This document shows positions 35,485-45,608 of a stretch of DNA of 64,000 nt, piece by piece. The notes under the pieces are model-generated. The model was not told the origin of the DNA and searched no databases. It saw only the letters and a list, made by a program, of their open reading frames with translations. Positions within the stretch are counted from its first letter, which is position 1. Each line of letters starts with the position of its first letter. Source of the stretch: Bdellovibrio bacteriovorus (lineage in GTDB: Bacteria; Bdellovibrionota; Bdellovibrionia; Bdellovibrionales; Bdellovibrionaceae); contig NZ_LUKD01000001.1 in NCBI RefSeq assembly GCF_001592745.1, forward strand, positions 689,384-753,383, written 5' to 3'. A program made the translations under genes and the position numbers.

Positions 35485-38160
35485 CTATGTCAGTTTACGA
35501 AGGACGTAATGAAGGATGCCACCGTTTTTATAGTACTCTAGCTCAACCGCAGTATCGATGCGCGAACGCACTTTGATCTCTTCGGTTTTGCCGGTTGCAC
35601 GAGTGATGCGAACAGTAAGATCTTGTTGAGCTTTCATCCCCGCCTCAATCCCGACTATGTCTAAAACCTCGGTCCCATCCAAGTGCAAGGTCTTGCGATC
35701 TGTGCCCGGATGGAATTGCAATGGCAAGACACCCATACCAATTAAGTTAGAACGATGGATGCGCTCGAAGCTTTCAGCAATAACGGCTTTAATTCCTAAA
35801 AGACGTGTGCCCTTCGCCGCCCAGTCACGCGATGAACCTGTGCCATATTCTTTGCCGGCAACAACGACCAGGGGGGTTTTTTCGGCCTGATACTTCATGG
35901 AAGCATCATAGATCGCTAAAACTTCACCGGATGGAATATGCTTCGTCATGCCGCCCTCAACCAATCCACCCAGCATTTCATTTTTAATGCGGATGTTGGC
36001 AAATGTCCCGCGCACCATAACATCGTCATTACCACGACGAGAACCATACGAGTTGAAGTCGTGTGGAGATACGCCCTTGCCGATCAAATAGCGGCCTGCC
36101 GGAGAATCTTTTTTGATACTTCCCGCTGGAGAAATATGATCCGTCGTGATGGAGTCGCCAAGAATCGCGAGAACGCGTGCACCCTTCACATCCGTTAATT
36201 TTTCCGGCGTCATTGTCATGCCAGCAAAATACGGTGGATTTTTGATGTAAGTACTTTCATCCCACGAATATGTTTGCGAAGACGTCGTATTGATTTTCTT
36301 CCAGTCATCTGTTCCCGCAAAAACGTTTCCATAACGAGAATCAAACATCTTTGTTTCAACAGTTTTATTCACAAGATCTTGGATCTCTTGATTGCTTGGC
36401 CAGATGTCTTTGAGATAAACAGGTTTCCCTGCCTTATCTTCGCCAATAGCATCCTTCGTAATATCAATGTGCATGCTTCCCGCAAGTGCGTGTGCCACCA
36501 CTAACATCGGCGATGCTAAGTAGTTTGCTTTAACATGCGGATTGATACGACCTTCGAAGTTACGATTTCCCGAAAGAACGGACGCCACAACCAAATTACC
36601 CTTTTCTACAGCCGTGGCAATAGGTTGGGGCAGCGGCCCTGAGTTTCCGATACAAGTCGTACACCCGTAACCAACCAGGTTGAAGCCCAATTGATCTAGG
36701 TATTTTTGCACGCCGGATTTTTCAAGATAGTCTGTGACGACTTGAGAGCCCGGAGCAAGAGACGTCTTAACCCAAGGTTTTACTTGTAAGCCTTTCTCGA
36801 CCGCTTTTTTGGCGACAAGACCCGCTCCAATCATCACCGAAGGGTTTGAAGTGTTCGTGCAACTTGTAATAGCGGCAATGACGACGTCACCGTGACCAAC
36901 CGTGTAGCTTGCGCCTTCCACGGCCATCTGCGATTTTTCTTTGGATGTCATATTGTCAGCGACTTGAAATCCCGAAACCAATTGGCTTTGGAAATCTTTT
37001 TGCGCATTTGATAACACGACACGATCTTGAGGGCGCTTCGGTCCCGCCAGTGAGGGCTCCACAGTCGAAAGATCTAAATCTAAAATATCTTGGAAGAAAT
37101 AATGCTTTTCATTTTCTTCAGAACGCCACAAGCCTGTCGCTTTGGCGTAGGCTTCGACAAGTTCGATAGTTTCTTGCGGACGGCCTGACAAGCGAAGATA
37201 TTTAATTGTCTCTTCATCCACAGGGAAGAAACCACAAGTAGCACCATACTCCGGAGCCATGTTCGCGATTGTCGCACGATCTGCAAGGGGCATTGAAGCT
37301 AAACCGGAACCAAAGAATTCAACGAATTTACCCACAACACCTTTTTTACGAAGCATTTGCGTGATCATTAGAACCAGATCCGTCGCCGTAGCACCTTCTT
37401 TAAGTTTGCCATGCAATCTAAAGCCGATCACTTCAGGGATTAACATGCTCAGCGGTTGGCCCAGCATCACGGCTTCCGCCTCAATACCTCCAACACCCCA
37501 ACCTAAAACAGAAAGACCGTTCACCATTGTGGTGTGACTGTCTGTACCGACGAGAGTGTCCGGGAATGCATGTCCTTGAGAACTCCAAACAGTTTTACCA
37601 ATGTACTCCAGATTCACCTGATGGCAAATCCCCGTACCCGGTGGAACGACTTTGAAGTTTTGGAAAGCGTTCTGCCCCCATTTCAAGAAAACATAACGTT
37701 CATGATTTCTTTCGAATTCCATTTTTACGTTTTCATCGAATGAACGACTTGTTCCAAAGGAGTCGACCATCACTGAGTGGTCAATCACCAGATCCACGGG
37801 AACCAGAGGATTGATCTTTTTCGGATCTCCACCTAGATTTTTCATAGCGTCTCTCATCGCGGCTAAGTCGACAACGGCCGGAACACCGGTGAAGTCTTGC
37901 ATCAGAACACGCGCTGGGAAGAAAGAAATTTCTCGCAAAAGAGATTTGGGATCCAAGCTCAGAAGCGAATCGATATCTTCTTTTGTCACATGAAGCCCGT
38001 CTTCATGACGAAGAAGATTTTCAAGTAGGACTTTCATGGATACAGGAAGTTTTTGAAGATTCGGGTGAGAGATTTTTTGTTGATTGAAAACCGTATAGGA
38101 TTTCGCTCCCACCTGAAGAGTTTCTTTTGTTTTAAAGCTGTCTTTGGATTGAATGTGCAT
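35485..38160 (-). CDS. acnA: Aconitate hydratase A
   Basis: Aconitase interconverts citrate and isocitrate in the TCA cycle with a 4Fe-4S cluster. The 891-residue length and order of segments fit the AcnA/IRP1 type. Cluster ligands sit in [17 protein letters not shown] and in [32 protein letters not shown] and [11 protein letters not shown] of the swivel domain bind substrate. The N-terminal [13 protein letters not shown] is characteristic. It is encoded 15 bases downstream of a Nudix hydrolase on the same strand and ends at a strong terminator. Confidence 0.97.
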   Translation of the reverse strand: MHIQSKDSFKTKETLQVGAKSYTVFNQQKISHPNLQKLPVSMKVLLENLLRHEDGLHVTKEDIDSLLSLDPKSLLREISFFPARVLMQDFTGVPAVVDLAAMRDAMKNLGGDPKKINPLVPVDLVIDHSVMVDSFGTSRSFDENVKMEFERNHERYVFLKWGQNAFQNFKVVPPGTGICHQVNLEYIGKTVWSSQGHAFPDTLVGTDSHTTMVNGLSVLGWGVGGIEAEAVMLGQPLSMLIPEVIGFRLHGKLKEGATATDLVLMITQMLRKKGVVGKFVEFFGSGLASMPLADRATIANMAPEYGATCGFFPVDEETIKYLRLSGRPQETIELVEAYAKATGLWRSEENEKHYFFQDILDLDLSTVEPSLAGPKRPQDRVVLSNAQKDFQSQLVSGFQVADNMTSKEKSQMAVEGASYTVGHGDVVIAAITSCTNTSNPSVMIGAGLVAKKAVEKGLQVKPWVKTSLAPGSQVVTDYLEKSGVQKYLDQLGFNLVGYGCTTCIGNSGPLPQPIATAVEKGNLVVASVLSGNRNFEGRINPHVKANYLASPMLVVAHALAGSMHIDITKDAIGEDKAGKPVYLKDIWPSNQEIQDLVNKTVETKMFDSRYGNVFAGTDDWKKINTTSSQTYSWDESTYIKNPPYFAGMTMTPEKLTDVKGARVLAILGDSITTDHISPAGSIKKDSPAGRYLIGKGVSPHDFNSYGSRRGNDDVMVRGTFANIRIKNEMLGGLVEGGMTKHIPSGEVLAIYDASMKYQAEKTPLVVVAGKEYGTGSSRDWAAKGTRLLGIKAVIAESFERIHRSNLIGMGVLPLQFHPGTDRKTLHLDGTEVLDIVGIEAGMKAQQDLTVRITRATGKTEEIKVRSRIDTAVELEYYKNGGILHYVLRKLT

Positions 38161-38175
38161 AAGACGTCCCCCGTC

Positions 38176-38724
38176 TTAATTCCACTCCCCTCGCAGGATT
38201 TTATCAAGCCAAAAAGCCCCGATCTGGGTTTTCACATCCGAGACTTTTCCCTCTTGAACCAAACGCATGAGGTCTTCTGGCTTTACTTCGACGACCTCAA
38301 TAAACTCACCATGATCCAGCTTCTGCTGCGCAAAATTCAGTTCGCGCGCCAAGTAAAGATCTATGTGTTCGTTGGAATAACCGATGACGGGATGAATCGT
38401 TGTTAAGAATTTCCAGTCCTTAGCTTGGTAACCGGTTTCCTCTAAAAGTTCGCGTTGTGCTGTCAATAAAGTTTCTTCATTAGGATCCCGTTTTCCCGCA
38501 GGAAACTCTAAAAACACCTGCTTAACCGCATGACGGTATTGGTGAATCATCACGACATTTCCATTCGGAAGAAGAGGTATCATCATCGCCGCACCTGGAT
38601 GAAGGATGTATTCACGCGTGTAGGTGCGACCGTCGGGAGCCTGGACCTGATCCTGTTCTACACGCAGGAATCGTCCTTTAAAAATTTGTTTCGTCGAGAG
38701 AGTTTTTTCTTCAAGATGCTTCAT
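38176..38724 (-). CDS. Nudix hydrolase, ADP-ribose pyrophosphatase-like
   Basis: A 182-residue hydrolase with a complete Nudix box, starting at the Gly of AGKRDPNEE and running to RELLEETGYQA. The preceding VMIHQYRHAVKQVFLEFPAG is typical of the ADP-ribose or nucleoside-diphosphate-sugar pyrophosphatases (NudF/YqkG-like). It would clear ADP-ribose or related metabolites. No clear Shine-Dalgarno is seen before the ATG. It is the first gene of a short unit with acnA. Confidence 0.9.
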   Translation of the reverse strand: MKHLEEKTLSTKQIFKGRFLRVEQDQVQAPDGRTYTREYILHPGAAMMIPLLPNGNVVMIHQYRHAVKQVFLEFPAGKRDPNEETLLTAQRELLEETGYQAKDWKFLTTIHPVIGYSNEHIDLYLARELNFAQQKLDHGEFIEVVEVKPEDLMRLVQEGKVSDVKTQIGAFWLDKILRGEWN

Positions 38725-38809
38725 AAAAAAAGAGTCTCATACCGAGAAGGCGTTGTCTCATTATAACTCCCCTGGACAAAAGATGATCCCGTCCTTTGTC
38801 CTAAACCTG

Positions 38810-38815
38810 TATAAT
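38810..38815 (+). promoter_or_regulatory. Candidate -10 box TATAAT
   Basis: A perfect TATAAT upstream of the barrel gene at 38892. I see no good -35 hexamer at the usual spacing, so the promoter call is tentative. Confidence 0.35.
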
Positions 38816-38891
38816 GTTAGTTGCATACACTATGTAGATTAAAAGATTCTAATAGTGATTCAATTATGGTGGGAATCAGGAGGATTCTTTT

Positions 38892-39647
38892 ATGAAGATG
38901 TTGAATAAAGTAGGACTTTTTCTTTCAACAGTTCTCGCTGTCTCGGTTCTGAGCGTCCAAGATGCAAATGCACAAAGAAGATTCGGTGGTGGCCGTGGCC
39001 TTTCGGGCGACATGGCGTTGGGTATTGGTATTTCAACGGTGTCTGCGGATCAAGATGATATCAACAGAGTGATCGATTATACGACTAACAACGGATTCGC
39101 GAATGTTAAAAATATGGGTTCTGCTCTAGAGTTCTACGTGAACTGGAGTTACCGTTTTAGTGGCACTATGTATGCTATGGTAATCCGTCCCTCTTACTTT
39201 ACACAAAAGACCGATGGATCTGGTGCAGCTGGTTCCTATGACTACGAATTAACTGGATATACGGTATTTCCGATTTTCCGCCTTTATCCTCTCGAAAACT
39301 CCTTCATTAAGTTTTATATGCAAACAGGTTTGGGCTATGGAAGCTTAAGTGGCTCTATGACGGCAGGCTCTAAGAATCTTGATTTTAAAGGTAGTGCTTT
39401 CGGTGCCATGGGAGGCATCGGAGCTGAGTTTTGCTTCACCGACACTCATTGTCTGACTGTCGAAGGTAATATGCGCTATATGCCTATTGAACGTAACGTC
39501 TCTACAGGCGGAAACTGTACAGCAGCCAATGATATCCCTGGAGTCAGCCAGTGTGGTAACGGTGCTGAAGTTGAGCGCGACGGTTCTGACTTAAGAACGA
39601 CCATGTCAGGCGTTCAGGGCCTTATTGGCTATACAATGAATTTTTAA
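38892..39647 (+). CDS. Exported outer-membrane beta-barrel protein
   Basis: A 251-residue exported protein (signal peptide ending ANA near residue 27), followed by an Arg/Gly-rich linker and an OmpA/OmpW-like barrel with amphipathic strands (ALEFYVNWSYRFSG, FIKFYMQTGLGYGSLSG). A possible disulfide pair occurs in FCFTDTHC. It ends in the aromatic strand GLIGYTMNF with C-terminal Phe. No specific family is assigned. It has a strong site AGGAGG before the ATG and its own terminator. Confidence 0.72.
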   Translation: MKMLNKVGLFLSTVLAVSVLSVQDANAQRRFGGGRGLSGDMALGIGISTVSADQDDINRVIDYTTNNGFANVKNMGSALEFYVNWSYRFSGTMYAMVIRPSYFTQKTDGSGAAGSYDYELTGYTVFPIFRLYPLENSFIKFYMQTGLGYGSLSGSMTAGSKNLDFKGSAFGAMGGIGAEFCFTDTHCLTVEGNMRYMPIERNVSTGGNCTAANDIPGVSQCGNGAEVERDGSDLRTTMSGVQGLIGYTMNF

Positions 39648-39675
39648 TTTAAATTGTTCCTATGTCCGATCACCT

Positions 39676-39703
39676 AAGGGCTCCATCAAGGAGCCCTTTT
39701 TTT
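39676..39703 (+). terminator. Rho-independent terminator
   Basis: GGGCTCC (39678-39684) pairs with GGAGCCC (39690-39696), then a run of seven T. Confidence 0.93.
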
Positions 39704-39742
39704 ATATTCTAGTTAGGAATAATAACTTATTTACTATGACCC

Positions 39743-39771
39743 TTTAAATTCCTGGGGCCCTTTTGTATAAA
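39743..39771 (+). promoter_or_regulatory. Candidate promoter of a leaderless gene
   Basis: TTTAAA (39743-39748) and TATAAA (39766-39771) are 17 bases apart. The -10 box ends 7 bases before the ATG at 39779 and there is no Shine-Dalgarno. Confidence 0.45.
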
Positions 39772-39778
39772 CAGCCCC

Positions 39779-40480
39779 ATGAAAACACTTATCTCTTTCC
39801 TGCTTTTATCTTTGGCCTCTCTCTCTCAAGCCGCCGTTGAAGGCAGTTCAATTCCTAACGCTCACGTGGTCTACACTGAAGGCGACATGGCCGTTATTCG
39901 CGGTAAAGCTCCCGCCAATAAAAAACAAATAGAAGAACTTCTGGCTTTGGGTGTGGAAGAGTTTTTAATCTTTAAAAACGACACCAAAGGAGAAGTGGCA
40001 AAACAGATCACCACTTTACAAAGTTTGGGTGTCGCTAAAAATTCCATCACCCATATTCCTTTTCTTTGGAAAGATCTTCACGACTTTAACTCTTCTTGCA
40101 AAATGACGATGCAAGCGTTGCGCACGATTGAAGAAGCGGTCGAAGATAATAAGAGCATCTACTTCCATTGCACCGTCGGAGAAGATCGTACAGGATACCT
40201 TGCGGGTCTTTGGGGACTTTGGGTAGGCACTTATAAAACTGTGAAACAATCCGTGAATGAAGAACTCTGCGCTCGTGGATACGAGGCGGGAAATCCGCGC
40301 AAACCCTATCGTGATGTGGTTTTCAAGATTCGTGAAACTTTAACTCCGACTTATTTGAAAATGACGGTGATTCTTTCAAAGGCTAAGCAAAGAGGTCTTT
40401 CGTTGGATGAATCTCTGTGTAATGAAGAACCAGAGTTAAACGTAGACGTGCAGAAGTTCTATTGCTCCAGCAAAAAATAA
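39779..40480 (+). CDS. Exported dual-specificity-type protein phosphatase
   Basis: A 233-residue protein with a signal peptide (cleavage after SQA, residue 18). The active-site loop HCTVGEDRTG fits the CX5R signature of cysteine phosphatases (Cys131, Arg137), and the general acid may lie in WKDLHDF near residues 98-104. Related exported enzymes act on phosphoproteins or inositol phosphates. For a predator, an extracytoplasmic phosphatase could act on prey molecules, which is inference. The stop codon directly abuts the stop of the convergent lipoprotein gene. Confidence 0.85.
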   Translation: MKTLISFLLLSLASLSQAAVEGSSIPNAHVVYTEGDMAVIRGKAPANKKQIEELLALGVEEFLIFKNDTKGEVAKQITTLQSLGVAKNSITHIPFLWKDLHDFNSSCKMTMQALRTIEEAVEDNKSIYFHCTVGEDRTGYLAGLWGLWVGTYKTVKQSVNEELCARGYEAGNPRKPYRDVVFKIRETLTPTYLKMTVILSKAKQRGLSLDESLCNEEPELNVDVQKFYCSSKK

Positions 40481-40915
40481 TTACTGCATTCCGTTTAATA
40501 ACGATGAGTTTCCCATATCCGAATACGCGCGCGTGCCGTTGGTAAGAAGCATCGGCTCTGCCGTACGAGAATAAAGATAAGACTGGTTGGAATAGATTCG
40601 GTTGGCTCCGGCAGACAACTGCCCTTCGGTTCGTTCAAAAGAAATATTCAAAGCTTTCGCCAGCATACTTTTTTTACGATTATTGCTTTCCATTTTACCT
40701 AGAACTTTATCAAGTTCGATTTTCAGTTCGGCGGCAGCCAAGGCATCTCTTTTATTTTCAGCGTTTACGATACGGCTTTTTAATTCCGAAGCCTTAGTTG
40801 GTAAGGCTTTATCAAGAATAAACTCTGCCTCGAGTCTTTCTTTAGAGACAGTCTGGCACGCCATCATAAATGCGCACAGAACAGGAATTAGGAATTTAAA
40901 GTTCAATGTTTTCAT
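40481..40915 (-). CDS. Small putative lipoprotein
   Basis: A 144-residue lipoprotein with the lipobox MMAC (acylated Cys near residue 20). The mature part is mainly charged helix with a coiled-coil look (LKSRIVNAENKRDALAAAEL) followed by a Ser/Asn-rich tail. Unknown function. I use the ATG at 40915 with AGGTGG upstream; GTG two codons earlier is less likely. Confidence 0.7.
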   Translation of the reverse strand: MKTLNFKFLIPVLCAFMMACQTVSKERLEAEFILDKALPTKASELKSRIVNAENKRDALAAAELKIELDKVLGKMESNNRKKSMLAKALNISFERTEGQLSAGANRIYSNQSYLYSRTAEPMLLTNGTRAYSDMGNSSLLNGMQ

Positions 40916-41040
40916 AGCCACCTGCCGTTATTACTGCAAAGTGTGCCAAACGCATAAAAGCTGTCTCAAAATGAGATCTGGCTTTCATCTCTAAGAAAGA
41001 CAAGTTTCAGATGTTTAACGAGCTGGCAGATGTTGCCGTT

Positions 41041-41790
41041 TTAGGACTCTAAATAGACCCAGTTCGGCTGGCCGTCTTTGATATGAAAGACCTTAACTTT
41101 TTCTTCGAACCAAGAGCCCAAATTCACCGTGCGCACTTTTCTGCCGCGAATATCAACGACATGATCATCAAAGACATGCATATGGCCCGAGATAATAATA
41201 TCGAAAGGCTTTTCTTGATAAACCTTTTCCGTGTGGGCTCGAATCATCTGCACTAGCTGAGATTCGTTGGTGGCGCGATAGTGACCACTGCGCGCACGAC
41301 TGCGTTTGCTCGCTCGATTTCCGATGTAATCCCAGAACTTACCGGGAATGATGTTGCCCAAAGGTTTGATGTAAGGGTTGCGGATGATGCTTCGGTATTT
41401 TAGATATTTTTCGTCCGCCAGATTGATGAGGTCACCATGCTCACAGCGAACGATAAGCCCGTCCAGATTGTAGTACTGGGCCTCAACGTGAACTTCGACG
41501 CCTAATTGCTTTTGGAAAAAGCCTTCGACGTGAACATCGTGATTACCCTCGATGTAGGTGATGCGGGCTCCGGCTTTGCGGAGATCTCGCAGCGCTGCGA
41601 TTAAATCCGGAAACTTTTTAGCGAAGTACGAATGACCACCGACCCAAAGATCGAAAATATCCCCCAGCATGAAAAGGTGAACTTGCGAAGGATTTTGCTG
41701 AAGCAAAGAACGCAAAAAGCGCAACAGGATTTTCCCATTGCGCTCTTCTGCGGATTTTAAGTGAATGTCAGATAAAAACCAGGCTTCCAC
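41041..41790 (-). CDS. LpxH-like UDP-2,3-diacylglucosamine pyrophosphatase
   Basis: A 249-residue metallophosphoesterase. Metal-binding motifs are visible in order: SDIHLKS, GDIFDLWVGG, EGNHDVH and SGHMHV. The arrangement is that of LpxH/LpxH2-type hydrolases, which cleave UDP-2,3-diacylglucosamine to lipid X in lipid A synthesis at the inner membrane. It starts with GTG overlapping the ftsZ stop (TAGTG), so it is coupled to ftsZ. The link between division and lipid A genes by co-transcription is unusual and might just reflect the end of the operon. Confidence 0.8.
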   Translation of the reverse strand: MEAWFLSDIHLKSAEERNGKILLRFLRSLLQQNPSQVHLFMLGDIFDLWVGGHSYFAKKFPDLIAALRDLRKAGARITYIEGNHDVHVEGFFQKQLGVEVHVEAQYYNLDGLIVRCEHGDLINLADEKYLKYRSIIRNPYIKPLGNIIPGKFWDYIGNRASKRSRARSGHYRATNESQLVQMIRAHTEKVYQEKPFDIIISGHMHVFDDHVVDIRGRKVRTVNLGSWFEEKVKVFHIKDGQPNWVYLES

Positions 41791-43430
41791 TATTCTTTAT
41801 TCAAATCAAAACCTTGTTTCTTGCGAATGAACGCGGGTACTTCAAGATTTTGGCTAGAGAATGGAGAGCTCAACACTTCGCGAGCCATGCGACGAGCTTC
41901 TTCCAAAGATTGCTGTTCATGATCCACGTTCATAGACAACTGTTCAGGGTTGTTATGACGAGCCTTCAAGTCTTGGCTTTCTTTGAAAGCGCGCGCTTTC
42001 GCTAGCAACATATCACGAGGAGAAACAGCCGCTTCAACTTGAGGTTGAATTGGTGTTGCCACTTCTTGTTGTTGCGGCTGAGGTTGTTGAACCATCATAT
42101 TTTGCGCCGCTTGTTGCGCCACTTGTGGAGTCACCGGAGCTACTGGCGGAACTACAACCGTCTCAGTTACCGAGGGACCCTCCTGTTGTGGTTGCGTAAA
42201 GTTCATCACGTGGGATTGAACAGTCGCAATCGGTGGCAACTCAACAGGGGCCGCTTGCTGTGGAGATTGCGGCATCTGTGGCATAGTCGGCATTTGAGGC
42301 ATCTGCGGCATTTGGAATTGCGGCATTTGCGGCATCACCGGCATTTGGGGCATCTGTGGCATCTGAGGCATTTGCGGCATCATGTTCATTCCGCCAAATT
42401 GCGCTGTGGCCTGTTGGTTCAAGAAATTCTGCATTTGATTTACTTGAGCCATGTCGTTCACAAGTTTCACATCGTGAGAATCGAAACCAGTTGCGATCAC
42501 AGTCACGCGAACTTCATCACCCATGTTATCATCGATAACCGCACCGAAGATGATTTCTGCATCTTCATGAGCTGCTTCAGTGATAAGAGTTGTCGCTTCG
42601 TTCACTTCATATAGAGAAAGATCAGATCCACCTGTGATGTTCACGATGATGCCAGTCGCGCCATCGATTTTAACATTTTCAAGAAGTGGAGAAGAAATCG
42701 CTGCTGTTGCGGCTTCTACAGCGCGGTTTTCACCTTTCGCTGCGCCAGTACCCATGATAGCGATACCTTTAGAAGACATAACAGTGCGGATGTCCGCGAA
42801 GTCCAAGTTGATCAAACCGCGGATATTGATAAGGTCGGAAATACCTTTCACCGCTTGAAGAAGAACTTCGTCCGCTTTTTTGAAAGTTTCTAATAGTGGT
42901 GTTTTTTCAGCGGCGATCGAAAGTAGCTTTTGATTCGGGATAACGATCAAAGTATCTACGTTCTCTTTTAGTTCTTGCAAACCGCCTTCAGCGTGTTTAC
43001 CGCGTTTTTTACCTTCGAACAGGAAGGGCTTAGTGACCACACCGATTGTCAAAGCGCCAAGTTCGCGCGCAATCTTCGCAACAATCGGAGCGCCACCTGT
43101 ACCTGTTCCGCCACCCATACCCGCAGTGACGAACACCATGTCCGCGCCTTCCAATTTCTCAACAATCTCATTATATGATTCAATGGCAGCTCTGCGACCC
43201 ACATCTGGGTTTGCACCTGCGCCCAAACCTTTTGTCAAATCGAGACCCAACTGAATTTTGTTAGGAGCTTTATTTGCATTCAAAGCTTGGATATCTGTGT
43301 TGGCAACGATGAACTCAACACCGGTCATGTTAGATTCGATCATCGTCGTAACAGCATTGCTACCGCCACCGCCGACACCGACAACTTTAATATTCGCTCC
43401 GATATTGATATTTTCCTCTAGCTCAAACAT
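41790..43430 (-). CDS. ftsZ: Cell division protein FtsZ with long MPQ-repeat linker
   Basis: FtsZ is the tubulin-like GTPase that forms the division ring. The globular part (about 1-320) has [10 protein letters not shown], the tubulin signature [10 protein letters not shown] and the synergy-loop region [19 protein letters not shown]. The protein is 546 residues long, far above the usual 380-400, because the linker carries a Met-Pro-Gln tandem repeat (about 345-385) and further Gln/Pro/Val-rich sequence. The conserved tip that binds FtsA and ZipA-like partners is present as [10 protein letters not shown] close to the end. GGGAGGG precedes the ATG; a hairpin lies just upstream. Confidence 0.97.
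   Translation of the reverse strand: MFELEENINIGANIKVVGVGGGGSNAVTTMIESNMTGVEFIVANTDIQALNANKAPNKIQLGLDLTKGLGAGANPDVGRRAAIESYNEIVEKLEGADMVFVTAGMGGGTGTGGAPIVAKIARELGALTIGVVTKPFLFEGKKRGKHAEGGLQELKENVDTLIVIPNQKLLSIAAEKTPLLETFKKADEVLLQAVKGISDLINIRGLINLDFADIRTVMSSKGIAIMGTGAAKGENRAVEAATAAISSPLLENVKIDGATGIIVNITGGSDLSLYEVNEATTLITEAAHEDAEIIFGAVIDDNMGDEVRVTVIATGFDSHDVKLVNDMAQVNQMQNFLNQQATAQFGGMNMMPQMPQMPQMPQMPVMPQMPQFQMPQMPQMPTMPQMPQSPQQAAPVELPPIATVQSHVMNFTQPQQEGPSVTETVVVPPVAPVTPQVAQQAAQNMMVQQPQPQQQEVATPIQPQVEAAVSPRDMLLAKARAFKESQDLKARHNNPEQLSMNVDHEQQSLEEARRMAREVLSSPFSSQNLEVPAFIRKKQGFDLNKE
42265..42390 (-). repeat. Tandem Met-Pro-Gln coding repeat in ftsZ
   Basis: About a dozen in-frame copies of a nine-base unit encoding Met-Pro-Gln, with some Val, Thr and Phe variants. 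Such a repeat could change length by slippage. Confidence 0.85.
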
Positions 43431-43450
43431 TCGACCCTCCCCTATTTTAT

Positions 43451-43474
43451 ACCGCCAGCCCAGGCTACGGCGGT
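43451..43474 (-). promoter_or_regulatory. Hairpin in the ftsA-ftsZ gap
   Basis: ACCGCC (43451-43456) pairs with GGCGGT (43469-43474), with an inner AGCC/GGCT stem. On the minus strand it stands just before the ftsZ ribosome site and has no T-run, so it may slow or adjust expression, not end it. Confidence 0.4.
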
Positions 43475-43493
43475 GATCCAGGTAAAAAACTTT

Positions 43494-44747
43494 TTAAAAA
43501 ATCTGTCCGAAAAAATCTTTGATCTTCTTCGTGATACCGTCGAGAGACTCGCCGATGTTCACTTCTTGCTGCTGATGACCTGCCTGCAAATCTTTTCTTT
43601 GTGCTAGTGCATACAACAAAAGTCCGACGGCTGCTGAGAACTCTCCAGATTTCACAACATCTGTCAGACCGCCGATTTGCTGAGGAGTACCTCGACGAAC
43701 CGGAATATCAAAAATAAACTCACCCATCTCAATCAGACCATCCAGTTGACTTGCGCCGCCGGTAAGAACGATTCCCGAACCCAACATTGGCATCAAACCA
43801 CTCATGCGCAAATCGTTCGCGATCAAGTTCAGAGTTTCCTCTGCTCTTGCTTCGATCACGTCTGCTAAGTCTTTGCGAGGAATCACGCGGGCTTTTCTGC
43901 CGCCGACACCTTCGACCTCGATAGTTTCATTTTCATTCACCATAGAAGCCATGGCGCAACCATGCTTCTTCTTTAAAGCCTCTGCCGCAAACTGTGGAGT
44001 GCGAAGTCCTACAGCCACGTCATGAGTGAAGTGCTGACCACCCACCGGAATTGTCGATGAATGCGCCACACTTCCGTTGACGAAATACAAGGCATTGCAA
44101 GCGCCGCCGCCCATGTCGACAACACACACGCCCAGATTTTTTTCGTCATTAGAAATAACTGCGGTCGCTGAAGCCAACTGCCCCAGAACCAGACCCGAAA
44201 TTTTAAGTCCCGCTTTTTCAACACATTTCACCGAGTTGTTGATCGCGCTTTGGCTGCCCGTCACGATGTGAACGTTGGCTTCCAAGCGGATGCCTGACAT
44301 GCCCACAGGATCTGTGATGCCGTCTTGGCCGTCGACTTTGAATTCTCTAGGAAGAATGTGCAGAACAGTGCGATCTGCCGGAACCGCTACGGCTTTTGCC
44401 GCTTCGATCACGCGATCGATTTCAGAAGGGGTCACTTCGCGATTTTTAATTGCGACCATGCCCTTTGAATCAAAAGACGAAATGTGCGTGCCCGCAACGC
44501 CGACCCATACTTCAGAGACGGAATAGCCAGACATCAATTCTGCTTCTTCTTTAGCTTTTTTAATGGATTCCGTTGTGGCCTCGATATTCACCACAACGCC
44601 TTGGCGAATGCCCGTATTAGGAGCAGTTCCTACGCCAGCGACTTCGATTTTTCCGTCGGAATTGACTGTGCCGATCACAAAAGAGACTTTGGTAGACCCA
44701 ATGTCCAAACCAGCCAATACCGGTGCCTTCGGTTTTGATGTACTCAT
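43494..44747 (-). CDS. ftsA: Cell division protein FtsA
   Basis: FtsA is an actin-like ATPase that ties FtsZ filaments to the membrane. The 417-residue protein has the phosphate-1 loop LAGLDIGSTKVS, a 1C domain, the phosphate-2 segment VVDMGGGACNALYFVNG and the adenosine loop GIVLTGGASQLDGL. The C-terminus is an amphipathic helix ending KKIKDFFGQIF, which serves as the membrane anchor. GAGG lies 8 bases before the ATG. It lies between ftsQ and ftsZ as in the usual dcw order. Confidence 0.96.
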   Translation of the reverse strand: MSTSKPKAPVLAGLDIGSTKVSFVIGTVNSDGKIEVAGVGTAPNTGIRQGVVVNIEATTESIKKAKEEAELMSGYSVSEVWVGVAGTHISSFDSKGMVAIKNREVTPSEIDRVIEAAKAVAVPADRTVLHILPREFKVDGQDGITDPVGMSGIRLEANVHIVTGSQSAINNSVKCVEKAGLKISGLVLGQLASATAVISNDEKNLGVCVVDMGGGACNALYFVNGSVAHSSTIPVGGQHFTHDVAVGLRTPQFAAEALKKKHGCAMASMVNENETIEVEGVGGRKARVIPRKDLADVIEARAEETLNLIANDLRMSGLMPMLGSGIVLTGGASQLDGLIEMGEFIFDIPVRRGTPQQIGGLTDVVKSGEFSAAVGLLLYALAQRKDLQAGHQQQEVNIGESLDGITKKIKDFFGQIF

Positions 44748-44861
44748 CCTTAAGTCCTCACGGATGCTTAATCTAATGTTGTAGAACCACCCGATAAAAT
44801 CATTTCAAAGGGTTTTCAAAGCGAGCTTGACCCGACTTTGATCGGTCCTCCAGACTTAAGC

Positions 44862-45608
44862 TTAGGGATCCTTACGCAACCTGACAAGGACTTTCTTAGA
44901 CAGATTCGCATCTATGACGCGCGCGTCAAATTGGCGAGATTCGAGATAGTCGACGACTTGTGAGACTCGAGCGGCCTTGAGTGAAACTTGGTCTTCGCCC
45001 ATCTTCACTTGAATTCCGGTCTTTATCATCGTCATCCAAAAACCTTCTTTAGAGTCGTGGCGAATTTCAGAAATCGTTTTTTTACTGAACGATCCTTCAG
45101 CAGGAATTTGTTCGATCACTTCCACTGCTTTTTTTCTAAGCTCACTTTTCTTCTGAAAACTTTCGCCGTCTAGAAGAGCCACATCAGGAGCTTGCTTGGT
45201 TTCAACAGGATCTAAAAAACTTCCGTCTTTAATAATAGGTACAAGTTTTCCACCCTTACCCATATAAAGAAGTTTCACTTCATAAGGACGTACGCGCACA
45301 GCAAGAGTCGCCGGCCAGCTGCGTTTGATATTCAGCTGCTCCACCCAATTTAAATCCGAAACTTCACGAGAGATTTTTTTAAGTTTGATGTTCCAAAGTG
45401 AAATGCCCTTGTACTTCGCCAAAGACGCTTCAAGACGGTCTACATGAGGCTTTAAAAATTGTTCTTGGCCTGCAGGAGGGTTTTCAAGAATGACTTCAAT
45501 TTTCGTGATATTAAAGAAACCATTTTTATTGAGATAAAAAAGGGAACCCGCAAGAGCTACAGGCAAAACAATAAATCCAAAGATGAGTTGTAAAACGAGC
45601 TTCTTCAC
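44862..45608 (-). CDS. ftsQ: Cell division protein FtsQ
   Basis: A 248-residue bitopic inner-membrane protein: a short cytoplasmic tail, one helix (about 5-25), a POTRA domain (about 30-105, starting FFNITKIEVI) and the FtsQ domain with VRVRPYEVKLLYMGKGGKLVPI. FtsQ recruits FtsB/FtsL and regulates septal wall synthesis. It starts with GTG preceded by GGAG. It is the first gene of the ftsQ-ftsA-ftsZ-lpxH-like unit; divergent from a chemoreceptor gene. Confidence 0.88.
   Translation of the reverse strand: MKKLVLQLIFGFIVLPVALAGSLFYLNKNGFFNITKIEVILENPPAGQEQFLKPHVDRLEASLAKYKGISLWNIKLKKISREVSDLNWVEQLNIKRSWPATLAVRVRPYEVKLLYMGKGGKLVPIIKDGSFLDPVETKQAPDVALLDGESFQKKSELRKKAVEVIEQIPAEGSFSKKTISEIRHDSKEGFWMTMIKTGIQVKMGEDQVSLKAARVSQVVDYLESRQFDARVIDANLSKKVLVRLRKDP

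Noticed and set aside
42039..42614. Long plus-strand open frame opposite ftsZ, rich in His, Arg and Leu
   Set aside because: It is the antisense shadow of the repeated Met-Pro-Gln linker; its composition just mirrors that repeat and no start signal is seen.
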